8,571 nucleotides of DNA from Trebonia sp036501515 (GTDB lineage Bacteria > Actinomycetota > Actinomycetes > Streptosporangiales > Streptosporangiaceae): the NCBI GenBank assembly GCA_036501515.1, contig DASYAD010000321.1, positions 1-8,571 of the forward strand. Reading direction: 5' to 3'. A program made the position numbers and the translations under genes. The notes under the pieces are model-generated. The model was given only the letters and a program-made list of their open reading frames with translations, did no database searches and was not told the DNA's origin. Every line of letters begins with the position of its first letter. Within the stretch, counting starts at the first letter, position 1. Positions 1 through 6,491 of this stretch are shown piece by piece.

Positions 1-17
1 GCGTCCAGGTGCTTCAC
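1..17 (-). CDS. Possible start of next minus-strand gene (partial, cut by window edge)
   Basis: On the minus strand, just past the poxB stop codon, a GTG at 17-15 is preceded at an 8-nt spacing by a Shine-Dalgarno-like GGAAGG (31-26). Only about five codons (M/V-K-H-L-D) are inside the window, so no product can be named. If real, it would lie about 20 nt downstream of poxB and probably share its transcript. The call rests only on the ribosome-binding-site pattern and could be chance in GC-rich DNA. Confidence 0.3.
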
Positions 18-37
18 CAGGCTCGCCTTCCGCGGGG

Positions 38-1774
38 CTACTCGGCCTCCACGTCGCGCAGGTTCGTCTTGGCCAGCTCCACCAGCTCGCCGCCCTGGCC
101 GGACAGGATCGTGCGGGTGGCGTAGAGGGTGAAGCCCTTGATCTGGCCGTAGCTGAGCTTCGGCGGCAGCGAGAGCTCCTGGCGGGCGACGCGGACGTCG
201 ACCAGCGCGGGGCCGTCGTGCGCGAACGCCGCGCGCAGCGCGTCCTCGAGCTCGTCAGAACGCTCCACCCGCGCCCCGTGCAGCCCGGCCGCGCGGGCGA
301 TGCCGGCGAAGTCGGGGTTGTCAAGATCGGTGCCGTAGGTGACGATCCCGGCGGCTTTCATCTCCAGCTCGACGAACGAGAGCGCGCCGTTGCTGAATAC
401 GACGATCTTGACCGGCAGGTGCTGCTGCCGCAGCGTGATGATCTCGCCGAGCAGCATCGCGATCCCGCCGTCGCCCGACAGCGCGACAACCTGACGGCCT
501 GGCTGGCTGGCCTGGGCGCCGATCGCGTGCGGCAGCGCGTTGGCCATCGACCCGTGGTTGAACGAGCCGATCAGCCGGCGCGTCCCGTTCATGTGCAGGT
601 AGCGGGCGGCCCAGATGCACGGCGTGCCGACGTCGGCGGTAAAGACGGCGTCGGCGTCAGCGAGCCGGTCGACCGTCGCGGCGACGAACTGCGGGTGCAG
701 CGGGGCGTCGCCGTGGCTGGGCACGGCCAGCCGGTCAAGGCGGGTCCTGGCCCGCCGGTAGTGCGCGGTCATCCGGTCCAGGTGGGCGGCGTCAGTCTTG
801 GGCGTGAGGAGCGGCAGCAGCGCCTCGATGGTGTCCTTGACGGTGCCGACGAGAGGCACCGTCACCGGTACCCGGCGGCCGATCCGCTCGCCCCGGACGT
901 CGACCTGGATCACGGGCACGCCGCCGGGGTAGAAGGGCCGGTAAGGGAAGTCGGTGCCCAGCATGACCAGCGCGTCGCAGTGCTCCATCGCCCGGTAGCC
1001 GGAACTGAACCCGATCAGCCCGGTCATGCCCACGTCGTAGGGGTTGTCGTATTCGACGAACTCCTTACCGCGGAACGCGTGCAGCACCGGGGCCTTGACC
1101 GTCTCGGCGAACCGCAGCAGCTCCGCGTGGGCGCCGGCGCAGCCGGCCCCGGCCAGGATCGTGACCCGGCTGGCGTCGTTCAGCACCCGGGCGGCCAGCG
1201 TCAGCGTCTCATCACCGGGGATGACCTTGGAAGGGGCGGCGGTGACCGGCACCGCGCGCGTCTGGCCGGCCGCCTCGGCGAAGAAGATCTCGCCCGGCAC
1301 CACCAGCACGGCCACACCGCCCCGCTGGACCGCCGCGCGCATCGCGATCTCAAGCAGCCGCGGCAGCTGGGCGGGCACGCTCACCAGCTCGCAGTAGACG
1401 CTGCACTCACGGAACAGCAGCTGCGGGTGCGTCTCCTGGAAGTACTCGCCGCCGATCTCCTCGGCCGGGATCTGCGCCGCGATCGCCAGCACCGGCACAC
1501 CGCTGCGGTTGGCGTCGAAGAGCCCGTTGATCAGGTGCAGGTTGCCGGGGCCGCAGCTGCCCGCGCACACCGCCAGCTCTCCGGTCAGCGCCGCCTCAGC
1601 CGCGGCGGCGAAGCTAGCGGCCTCCTCATGGCGGACGTGTTCCCAGGTCAGCTCGCCGTCGCGGCGCAGCGCGTCGGTAAAACCGTTCAGCGAGTCGCCC
1701 GGAATCCCGTACACCCGGCGGACTCCCGACGACTTCAGCGCCGCCACCATGACCTCGGCGACCGTCGCACCCAT
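38..1774 (-). CDS. poxB: Pyruvate:quinone oxidoreductase (pyruvate oxidase PoxB type)
   Basis: A 578-aa thiamine-diphosphate and FAD flavoenzyme. By family it oxidatively decarboxylates pyruvate to acetate and CO2 and passes electrons to membrane quinone. It tracks E. coli PoxB (572 aa, from memory) almost end to end. The N-terminal Pyr domain has GDSLNG near 26-31 and the TPP-activating Glu50 in RHEEA. Other shared blocks are AGSCGPGNLHLINGLFD (71-87), YFQETHP (111-117), the FAD-domain stretch RGKEFVEYDNPYDVGMTGL (235-253), GSFNHGSMANA (403-413) and the TPP/Mg motif GDGG (434-437) with Asn462. The tail KGFTLY...ILSGQGGELVELAKTN (546-571) keeps the region that in E. coli PoxB becomes the membrane-binding helix, so peripheral membrane action is likely. 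The start is the ATG at 1774, because GGGAGG (1787-1782) sits 7 nt upstream. An in-frame start at 1831 would add 19 unrelated residues. It lies 152 nt downstream of the SDR gene on the same strand. No key residue is missing. Confidence 0.93.
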   Translation of the reverse strand: MGATVAEVMVAALKSSGVRRVYGIPGDSLNGFTDALRRDGELTWEHVRHEEAASFAAAAEAALTGELAVCAGSCGPGNLHLINGLFDANRSGVPVLAIAAQIPAEEIGGEYFQETHPQLLFRECSVYCELVSVPAQLPRLLEIAMRAAVQRGGVAVLVVPGEIFFAEAAGQTRAVPVTAAPSKVIPGDETLTLAARVLNDASRVTILAGAGCAGAHAELLRFAETVKAPVLHAFRGKEFVEYDNPYDVGMTGLIGFSSGYRAMEHCDALVMLGTDFPYRPFYPGGVPVIQVDVRGERIGRRVPVTVPLVGTVKDTIEALLPLLTPKTDAAHLDRMTAHYRRARTRLDRLAVPSHGDAPLHPQFVAATVDRLADADAVFTADVGTPCIWAARYLHMNGTRRLIGSFNHGSMANALPHAIGAQASQPGRQVVALSGDGGIAMLLGEIITLRQQHLPVKIVVFSNGALSFVELEMKAAGIVTYGTDLDNPDFAGIARAAGLHGARVERSDELEDALRAAFAHDGPALVDVRVARQELSLPPKLSYGQIKGFTLYATRTILSGQGGELVELAKTNLRDVEAE

Positions 1775-1781
1775 CTCGCTG

Positions 1782-1787
1782 CCTCCC
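1782..1787 (-). promoter_or_regulatory. Shine-Dalgarno of poxB
   Basis: GGGAGG on the minus strand, 7 nt before the ATG at 1774. It decides the start of poxB against the longer in-frame alternative at 1831. Confidence 0.75.
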
Positions 1788-1898
1788 GTAGCTGTCCGTG
1801 GCCGGCCTGACGGCTGCCGGCGGCCGGCCAAGCGCCTGCCGGGCGGGAGCCTGCCCGCTGCGGCCGGCTCGCAACCAGCGCGGACGTGACGGGGAGAC

Positions 1899-1928
1899 AG
1901 CCGCGGCCGGCCGTCGGCCGCCGCGGCT
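1899..1928 (-). terminator. GC hairpin at the end of the SDR gene, possible terminator
   Basis: Perfect 8-bp arms AGCCGCGG (1899-1906) and CCGCGGCT (1921-1928) pair, with a ninth C-G pair inside. After one bulged base four further pairs (1909-1912 with 1916-1919) close a 3-nt loop. The hairpin overlaps the SDR stop codon (1929-1927). There is no U-tract after it, as is common for actinobacterial terminators. It could instead be a processing or attenuation element between the SDR gene and poxB, or a chance product of GGCC-rich sequence. Confidence 0.4.
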
Positions 1929-2790
1929 ATTCGGGTGCGCCGGAGCTGGTCACCGCCAGCAGCGCGCCGGCCTCGACCTTGAGTTGCTGGCCGGTGACGT
2001 AGCGGGCGGCGTCGGAAGCCAGGTAGAGCACCGCTTCGCTGATGTCGGCCGGGTCGAGGGTGTTGACCGGCAGCTTGTGCATCGAGCCGAAGGCCGCCTG
2101 CGCGTCGTCATGCGACGGGTGTTCAAGGTCGGGGCGGAAGAGCTTGTACATGGCCTCGTTCTGCAGCATGACGGTGTCGATGTTGCCCGGGTGGACGGCG
2201 TTGACCCGGATTGACAGCGGCGCCAGCTGCAGGGCGAGGTCGTGGACAAGGCGGGCGACCGCCCGCTTGGAGTAGGAGTACCCGGCGGCGCCGAAGCCGG
2301 CCCGTTCCATCGAGCCCGGCATGAGCGCGGCCATCGACCCGGTGCAGACAATCGACGCACCCGCCTTCAGGTGGGGGAAGGCGGCCTCCAGCGTGTTCAC
2401 GATGCCGGACAGGTTGACGGAAACCGTCTCGAACCAGGCGATGGCGGGGACGGCGGTCCGCCCGACGGGGCTGATCCCGGCGTTGGCCACGACCACCTCG
2501 AGGTGCCCGAGTTCGCTGACCCCGGCCCGCACGGCCGCGGCCAGCTGAGACCGTTCCCTGACGTCGGCGACGGCGGTGACGACCCGGCGGTCGAAGGCCT
2601 CGACCTGCCGGGCGGTCTCGGCCAGGTCGGCGTCGGTCGCCATCGGGTAGGGGACCGAGTCGATCTGCGCGCAGATGTCGACGGCGATGATGTCGGCCCC
2701 TTCCTGGGCCATCCGCACCGCGTGGCTGCGTCCCTGACCACGGGCCGCGCCGGTGACGAGCGCGACCTTGCCGTGCATTCTTCCGGTCAT
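1927..2790 (-). CDS. Mycofactocin-type SDR family NAD(P)-dependent oxidoreductase
   Basis: A 287-aa classical-fold short-chain dehydrogenase/reductase. Visible features are the Rossmann cofactor motif TGAARGQG (13-20), the acidic residue Asp38 in IIAVDIC that favours NAD over NADP, NAG (103-105), Asn126, catalytic Ser152 (CTGSM) and the YxxxK pair Tyr171/Lys175. The run GAARGQGRSHAVRMAQEGAD and the extra segment after IAVDIC (about 40-62) are typical of the mycofactocin-coupled carveol-dehydrogenase-like subfamily. Members hold NAD tightly and need the peptide-derived cofactor mycofactocin to re-oxidise it. The substrate, probably a secondary alcohol or terpene-like compound, cannot be read from sequence. 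The start is the ATG at 2790 with AGGAG (2802-2798) 7 nt upstream. An upstream in-frame start at 2991 would add 67 unlike residues. It lies upstream of poxB on the same strand. Subfamily assignment is from remembered family sequences. Confidence 0.88.
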   Translation of the reverse strand: MTGRMHGKVALVTGAARGQGRSHAVRMAQEGADIIAVDICAQIDSVPYPMATDADLAETARQVEAFDRRVVTAVADVRERSQLAAAVRAGVSELGHLEVVVANAGISPVGRTAVPAIAWFETVSVNLSGIVNTLEAAFPHLKAGASIVCTGSMAALMPGSMERAGFGAAGYSYSKRAVARLVHDLALQLAPLSIRVNAVHPGNIDTVMLQNEAMYKLFRPDLEHPSHDDAQAAFGSMHKLPVNTLDPADISEAVLYLASDAARYVTGQQLKVEAGALLAVTSSGAPE

Positions 2791-2797
2791 GTCCTGG

Positions 2798-2802
2798 CTC
2801 CT
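2798..2802 (-). promoter_or_regulatory. Shine-Dalgarno of the SDR gene
   Basis: AGGAG on the minus strand, 7 nt before the ATG at 2790. It fixes the SDR start and rejects the 67-residue N-terminal extension that the open frame would allow. Confidence 0.7.
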
Positions 2803-3018
2803 GTGACGTGGCTGATCTCGATGCCCGATGGCCGGCCAATCTACCGCCGCACTGTTTACCCGGCCAGGAGAGCGTTTCGGTAGGCGGCACGCGCACGGGC
2901 TGGACAGGCGGCGGTCCATGTCCGCGATCAAGCCGAATACGGCGTACGGGGCGATTCGGGGCGGCGCTAAGGTAGCGGTCACATACTTCACAGCTGGTAA
3001 CGCACTAGGGCGGCAGTC

Positions 3019-3258
3019 ATGGCACGGGTTTCATGGACACGGGAAGACGACCTGCTGGTGTGCACGTCCTACCTCGCGAACGGCACCAGCGTGACGGACG
3101 CGCTGCGGGCCGCCGTGCCCGCCCATGAAGCGGGAAGCATCGGGATGCGGCTGCAGAACTTCGAGTACCTGGCCACCGACGGTGCTTCCGGGCTGGCCAA
3201 CACGGCCGCGCAGACGCGTGAGGTCTGGGACACCGTCCAGCGGCTGCGCAAGGGCTGA
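3019..3258 (+). CDS. Orphan small protein resembling the N-terminal module of HNH endonucleases
   Basis: A 79-aa soluble protein without signal peptide or membrane segment. It has an N-terminal WTREDDLLVC (6-15), then SIGMRLQNFEYLAT (40-53) and GLANTA...REVW (58-70). The pattern S-[IV]-x-M-[RK]-L-x-N-F-x-x-L, a Gly-Leu-x-Asn turn and a terminal VW is what I recall from the N-terminal domain of a group of bacterial HNH endonucleases, and from short stand-alone proteins. The HNH nuclease part itself is absent: the frame stops right after this module. Nucleic-acid binding is therefore plausible but inferred. The start is the ATG at 3019 with a weak AGGG about 8 nt upstream. It stands alone, divergent from the SDR gene (228-nt gap) and convergent with the MocR gene (113-nt gap). 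Codon positions look native to the GC-rich host. Coding status is fairly secure; function is unknown. Confidence 0.7.
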   Translation: MARVSWTREDDLLVCTSYLANGTSVTDALRAAVPAHEAGSIGMRLQNFEYLATDGASGLANTAAQTREVWDTVQRLRKG

Positions 3259-3371
3259 ACCGGCTCCCGCGCGGCCGCCGTGACCCTCGAAAGCGGGCCT
3301 GACCTGTCGGCGCTGACCGAGCCCGGACTTGGATCACGGTCGGTACCAGTCAGGCGAACGGTAGCGCGCGC

Positions 3372-4709
3372 TCAGCGGCAGGCGTCCGCGTCCACCGCGT
3401 CCTTAACGTCGCGCAGCGCCTGCCGCAGGCTGGGCAGCTCGGCCGAGCCCAGGGCGAGCCGCAGTGCCTGCGGCACGTGCGCGGTCGTCGCGAATGCCTC
3501 CGCCGTCGACACGGAGATCCGCCGGCGCGCGAGAAGCGCCGCGATCCGGTCGGCGCGGGCGTCCTGGGCCAGCGGCAGCCACGCGAAGTAGGACGAGGGG
3601 TGGCCGACCAGGGCGGTGCCCGCGAAGACCTCGCGGGCGGCCGACTGCCGGAGCGCCGCGTCCACCCGCTTCTCCGCTTCGAGCCGGCCGACGGTGCCGT
3701 CGTCGAGCCAGCGGCAGGCGATCGCAGTGGTGATGGCGGGGGTGTTCCACGTCGTGACGCGGATCGCGCGCTCGATCGCGGGGACCAGGGCCTCCGGGGC
3801 GGAGACGAATCCCACCCGCAGTCCGGTGGCGATGTTCTTGGACAGCCCTGACACGTACACGGTGATGTCAGGCGCCTGGGCCGCGACCGGCGGCGGCGGA
3901 CTCTGGGCCAGGTAGGCGTACGAGGCGTCTTCGACGATCAGCAGCCCGTGCCGCCGCGCGATCCCGGTCAGCCGTGCGCGGGCGCCGGCGGTGATCACCC
4001 AGCCGAGCGGGTTGTGCAGGGTGGGCATGACATAGACGGCGCGGACCCGGCGCCTGGCGCACAACCGCTCGAGCGCGTCGAGGTCCGGCCCGTCCGCGGT
4101 CGCCGCCAGCGGCGCCAGCTCCAGATGAAGCGCGTGGGCCAGCACCTTGAACCCCGGGTAGGTGAGGGCGTCGGCCGCGACGACATCCCCGGCCTGGCAG
4201 ATCGCCATCAGCGTGGTGGCCAGCCCGTGCTGGGCGCCGTTGACCATCAAGATCCGCTCCGCGCCGACGTCGAGTCCCCGCAGCCGCAGGTGGCGGGCGA
4301 CGGCGGCCCGGTCGTGCAGGCGGCCGCGGTGCGGCTGGTAACGCAGCAGCGCCTCGAGCTCGCCCGATGTCGCGAGCTCGCGCAGCGCCTGGCGGAGCAG
4401 GTCGGCCTGGCCGGGCAGCGACGGGTAGTTGAAGCTGAGGTCGACGGTGTCCACCCCCACCGACTGCTGGTCGACTCCGTGGCCAGGGGGCAGTGCGATG
4501 TCGCGAACGAACGTGCCCCGGCCCTGCTCGGCGCTTACCAGGCCCATCGCTTCCAGTTCGGCGTAGACCCGCGACGCGGTCACGACCGCGAAGCCCTCAC
4601 GGGCGGCGAGGCCGCGGTGGGTGGGGAGCCGGGTTCCCGCGGGCAGCCGGCCCGCCCGGATATCGGCGGCGTAGGCGTCAACGACGGCCTTGTAGCGCGA
4701 GATCGGCAC
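3372..4709 (-). CDS. MocR-family (GntR HTH + PLP aminotransferase fold) transcriptional regulator
   Basis: A 445-aa two-domain regulator. The N-terminal GntR winged helix covers about residues 1-72 (RYKAVVDAYAADIRAGRLP, then TRLPTHRGLA, VTASRVYAELEAMGLV and the wing GRGTFV). After a linker, the fold-type I aminotransferase-like domain (about 95-445) keeps the PLP-site residues: Asn233 in TLHNPLG, Asp261 and Tyr264 in VEDASYAY, the Schiff-base Lys291 in SGLSKN and the carboxylate-type Arg417 in ALRLALGS. It should therefore bind PLP and sense an amine or amino-acid-like ligand rather than run a full transamination. The start chosen is the GTG at 4709: it sits about 7 nt after a TACAAT -10 and lacks a Shine-Dalgarno, so the mRNA is probably leaderless. 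A start at 4844 would run into the divergent gene. It is divergent from the DJ-1/PfpI gene, its likely target. Confidence 0.88.
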   Translation of the reverse strand: MPISRYKAVVDAYAADIRAGRLPAGTRLPTHRGLAAREGFAVVTASRVYAELEAMGLVSAEQGRGTFVRDIALPPGHGVDQQSVGVDTVDLSFNYPSLPGQADLLRQALRELATSGELEALLRYQPHRGRLHDRAAVARHLRLRGLDVGAERILMVNGAQHGLATTLMAICQAGDVVAADALTYPGFKVLAHALHLELAPLAATADGPDLDALERLCARRRVRAVYVMPTLHNPLGWVITAGARARLTGIARRHGLLIVEDASYAYLAQSPPPPVAAQAPDITVYVSGLSKNIATGLRVGFVSAPEALVPAIERAIRVTTWNTPAITTAIACRWLDDGTVGRLEAEKRVDAALRQSAAREVFAGTALVGHPSSYFAWLPLAQDARADRIAALLARRRISVSTAEAFATTAHVPQALRLALGSAELPSLRQALRDVKDAVDADACR

Positions 4710-4716
4710 GGCACCG

Positions 4717-4747
4717 ATTGTATGCAGGACAATTCTTTGACTGTCAC
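4717..4747 (-). promoter_or_regulatory. Promoter of the MocR regulator gene (leaderless)
   Basis: On the minus strand, -35 GTGACA (4747-4742, 5 of 6 to TTGACA), a 19-nt spacer and -10 TACAAT (4722-4717, 5 of 6 to TATAAT). Transcription would start at about 4710-4709, on the GTG start codon itself, which implies a leaderless mRNA. The spacer is longer than the usual 17, and no transcript data support this. Confidence 0.55.
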
Positions 4748-4766
4748 AGACGCGGCTGGCTAGCGT
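4737..4766 (+). promoter_or_regulatory. Promoter of the DJ-1/PfpI gene
   Basis: On the plus strand, -35 TTGACT (4737-4742), an 18-nt spacer and -10 TAGCGT (4761-4766), a common actinobacterial type. The -35 abuts and shares a base with the opposed -35 of the MocR gene. A small CTGT-C-ACAG palindrome (4741-4749) lies on top of both -35 boxes and is a candidate operator. This is pattern-based only. Confidence 0.5.
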
Positions 4767-4795
4767 GAGCCGTTCACCAGTGAAAGGAACCCGCC

Positions 4796-5416
4796 GTGCA
4801 CATCGCGATCCTGACCTTCGACGGCTACAACGAACTCGATTCACTGATCGCGCTCGGGGTGCTCAACCGGGTCAAAGAGCCGGGCTGGCGGGTGTCCGTC
4901 GCGGCCCCCGCGCCGCGCGTCCGCTCGATGAACGGCGTGGTGATCGAGTCGATGGCCACCCTCGAGGAAGCCTGCGCCGCGGACGTCGTCGTCGTGGGCA
5001 GCGGGACCCAGACCCGCGAGGTGGTCGCCGATCCCGCGATCATGGGGCCGCTGGGACGGCTGGACCCGTCGCGGCAGCTGCTGGCCGGCCAGTGCTCAGG
5101 GACGCTCGTGCTGGCCAAGCTGGGGCTGCTCGACGGGATACCCGCCTGCACCGACCTCATTTCCAAGCCCTGGGTCGCGGAGGCCGGCGTCGAAGTGCTC
5201 AACCAGCCCTTCTTCGCCAAGGGAAACGTCGCGACAGCCGGGGGCTGCCTGGCGTCGCACTACCTGGCCGGCTGGGTCATCGCCAGGACAGCGGGCGCGG
5301 AGGCGGCGGAAGGCGCGCTGCACTACGTCGCCCCCGTCGGCGAGAAGGAGGAGTACGTGGCCCGCGCCATGCGCAACATCAGGCCTTACCTGCGCGAGGA
5401 ACTCGCCGTGGGGTGA
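4796..5416 (+). CDS. DJ-1/PfpI family protein (class I glutamine amidotransferase-like fold)
   Basis: A 206-aa single-domain cytoplasmic protein of the DJ-1/PfpI superfamily. The first strand MHIAILTFDGYNELD carries the conserved Glu13. The nucleophile elbow AGQCSGTLVLAKLGLLDG places Cys100 in the usual Gly/Cys/Ser-Gly turn, and a Gly-rich TAGGCLASHYLAGW (147-160) follows, as in isonitrile hydratase-like and ThiJ-like members. No helix-turn-helix domain is fused, unlike the FtrA/GATase1-AraC group. The exact reaction (isonitrile hydratase, glyoxalase III/deglycase-like or other) cannot be read from these motifs. The start is the GTG at 4796 with AAAGGA (4783-4788) 7 nt upstream. It is divergent from the MocR-type regulator with an 86-nt gap holding overlapping promoters, so PLP- or amine-responsive control is a reasonable inference. 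Confidence 0.85.
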   Translation: MHIAILTFDGYNELDSLIALGVLNRVKEPGWRVSVAAPAPRVRSMNGVVIESMATLEEACAADVVVVGSGTQTREVVADPAIMGPLGRLDPSRQLLAGQCSGTLVLAKLGLLDGIPACTDLISKPWVAEAGVEVLNQPFFAKGNVATAGGCLASHYLAGWVIARTAGAEAAEGALHYVAPVGEKEEYVARAMRNIRPYLREELAVG

Positions 5417-5468
5417 CGGCGCCGCACATCGTGCCCCCGCCCGGTGGTACCACTAGGACGGAGTATCA

Positions 5469-5489
5469 CCGGCCGGCTTGAGCGGCCGG
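5469..5489 (+). terminator. GC hairpin between the DJ-1 gene and the aquaporin gene
   Basis: Perfect 7-bp arms CCGGCCG (5469-5475) and CGGCCGG (5483-5489) around a 7-nt loop, 52 nt past the DJ-1 stop and 21 nt before the aquaporin ATG. There is no U-tract. It may end DJ-1 transcription or lie in the aquaporin leader. A perfect 10-bp palindrome GTGGTACCAC (5444-5453) lies just before it. Confidence 0.35.
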
Positions 5490-5510
5490 CCGGCGCGGGA
5501 GGGAGACCAG

Positions 5511-6491
5511 ATGGCCACGCGGCGCGCAGGCCGGGCCCGGCCGGCCGGGCCCGGCCCAGGGTCGGCCGGGCTTGCCCAGCGGGAGGCGGCCCATCGCGCC
5601 GAGGTCGCGCTGCGGTCCATGGGGCAGCCGAACTCGCTGGCCCAGCAGTATGACTTCCGTGACGACCGCTTCGAGTGGCGGCGGCTGTTCTCCGAGGTGC
5701 TCGGGACGTTCTTCCTCGTCCTGGTGGCGGTGGGCGGGGGAATCGTCAACGCGCGGTTCGGGGGCGACGCCGTACCCTTCGGCGCCCGGGTGACCGCGCC
5801 CGGCCTGATGGTCGCGGCCATCATCTTGTTCATGGGCACCGTGTCCGGCGCGCACCTCAACCCCGTCGTCAGCGTCGCCTTCGCGCTGCGCCGCGATTTC
5901 CCCTGGAAGCGGGTTCCTGCCTACATCCTCTCCCAGGCCGCCGGGGCCGTCCTGGCCACGCTGCTGCTCTGGGCGATGCTCGGCAGGCAGGGCAGCGCCG
6001 GCCTGACCCTGCCGGGCAGCGGTGTCCCGGCGGTCACCGCGATGCTGTGGGAGGCGGTGCTGACCGCTGGACTGGTGAGCGTGATCCTGGGGACCGCGTC
6101 GGGGGCGCAGCAGGTCGGCTCGCTCGCCGCCATCGGCGTCGGCAGCTACATCGTGCTCGCCGGGCTATGGGGCGCGCCGGTCAGCGGCGCCTCGATGAAC
6201 CCGGTCAGGTCCCTCGGGCCCGCTCTGGTGCTCGGCGACTGGACCGCTTGGTGGGCCTACCTGGCCGGGCCGTTCATCGGCGCCCTGGTCGCGGTCGGGA
6301 TCGCCTACGTGCTGCGCGGACCTGGCGGCGGCCTGAGCGGAACCCAGGCGGCGGCGGGCACCCTCGGCACCCGCTGGCGGCCAGGGCCGATCACCGGCCC
6401 CGCCCCCGGGAGCCCTGCCCCCGGGAGCCCTGCCCCCGGAGCCAGTGACACCGGCGGATCACCGCAGGGCGCCGGACCCGAGGCCGAGTAG
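5511..6491 (+). CDS. MIP/aquaporin family channel
   Basis: A 326-aa membrane channel of the major intrinsic protein family. A basic, Gly/Pro-rich N-terminal tail (1-57) precedes six hydrophobic segments near 59-79, 97-117, 134-157, 172-195, 204-222 and 246-268. Two re-entrant loops sit at SGAHLNPVV (112-120) and SGASMNPVRS (225-234). Both signature NPA boxes read NPV; the conserved pore Arg233 is kept. Aligned by hand to AqpZ/GlpF, the other filter positions would be Pro97, Gly218 and Ala227. Gly218 resembles glycerol channels rather than water-selective AqpZ, which has His there. The C-terminal tail (about 270-326) is disordered with APGSP repeats. The start is the ATG at 5511 with GGGAGG about 7 nt upstream; a TTG at 5478 in frame is less likely. 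The 3' end overlaps the convergent TetR gene by 33 nt. The solute carried is not known. Confidence 0.88.
   Translation: MATRRAGRARPAGPGPGSAGLAQREAAHRAEVALRSMGQPNSLAQQYDFRDDRFEWRRLFSEVLGTFFLVLVAVGGGIVNARFGGDAVPFGARVTAPGLMVAAIILFMGTVSGAHLNPVVSVAFALRRDFPWKRVPAYILSQAAGAVLATLLLWAMLGRQGSAGLTLPGSGVPAVTAMLWEAVLTAGLVSVILGTASGAQQVGSLAAIGVGSYIVLAGLWGAPVSGASMNPVRSLGPALVLGDWTAWWAYLAGPFIGALVAVGIAYVLRGPGGGLSGTQAAAGTLGTRWRPGPITGPAPGSPAPGSPAPGASDTGGSPQGAGPEAE
6402..6443 (+). repeat. 15-bp tandem repeat in the aquaporin tail
   Basis: Two perfect copies of a 15-bp unit (GCCCCCGGGAGCCCT, 6402-6416 and 6417-6431) and a partial third that diverges after GCCCCCGG. In frame they encode A-P-G-S-P repeats at about residues 298-310 of the aquaporin tail. 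The unit length is a multiple of three, so copy changes would keep the frame. Confidence 0.85.

Noticed and set aside
218..1810. Long plus-strand open frame (530 codons) across poxB
   Set aside because: It lies opposite a gene with end-to-end PoxB similarity. Its translation is Arg/Gly/Asp/His-rich with no recognisable motif, as expected for the antisense frame of a high-GC gene.
2242..2883. Plus-strand open frame opposite the SDR gene
   Set aside because: Low-complexity Gly/Asp/Arg translation without family motifs; the minus-strand SDR carries the full set of catalytic motifs and a good ribosome site.
3948..4763. Plus-strand open frame opposite the MocR gene
   Set aside because: Antisense shadow of a gene with intact GntR and aminotransferase motifs; it also runs into the divergent promoter region.
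4796..5416. Glutamine amidotransferase or HTH-fused DJ-1 regulator for the DJ-1-like protein
   Set aside because: The protein is 206 aa with a single DJ-1/PfpI domain. There is no fused DNA-binding domain, and the Gly-rich segment after the nucleophile fits the DJ-1/PfpI group better than true amidotransferases.
5675..6448. Second plus-strand open frame (257 codons) inside the aquaporin gene
   Set aside because: Arg/Gly-rich shifted frame with no hydrophobic segments; the aquaporin frame carries six membrane segments and both pore loops.
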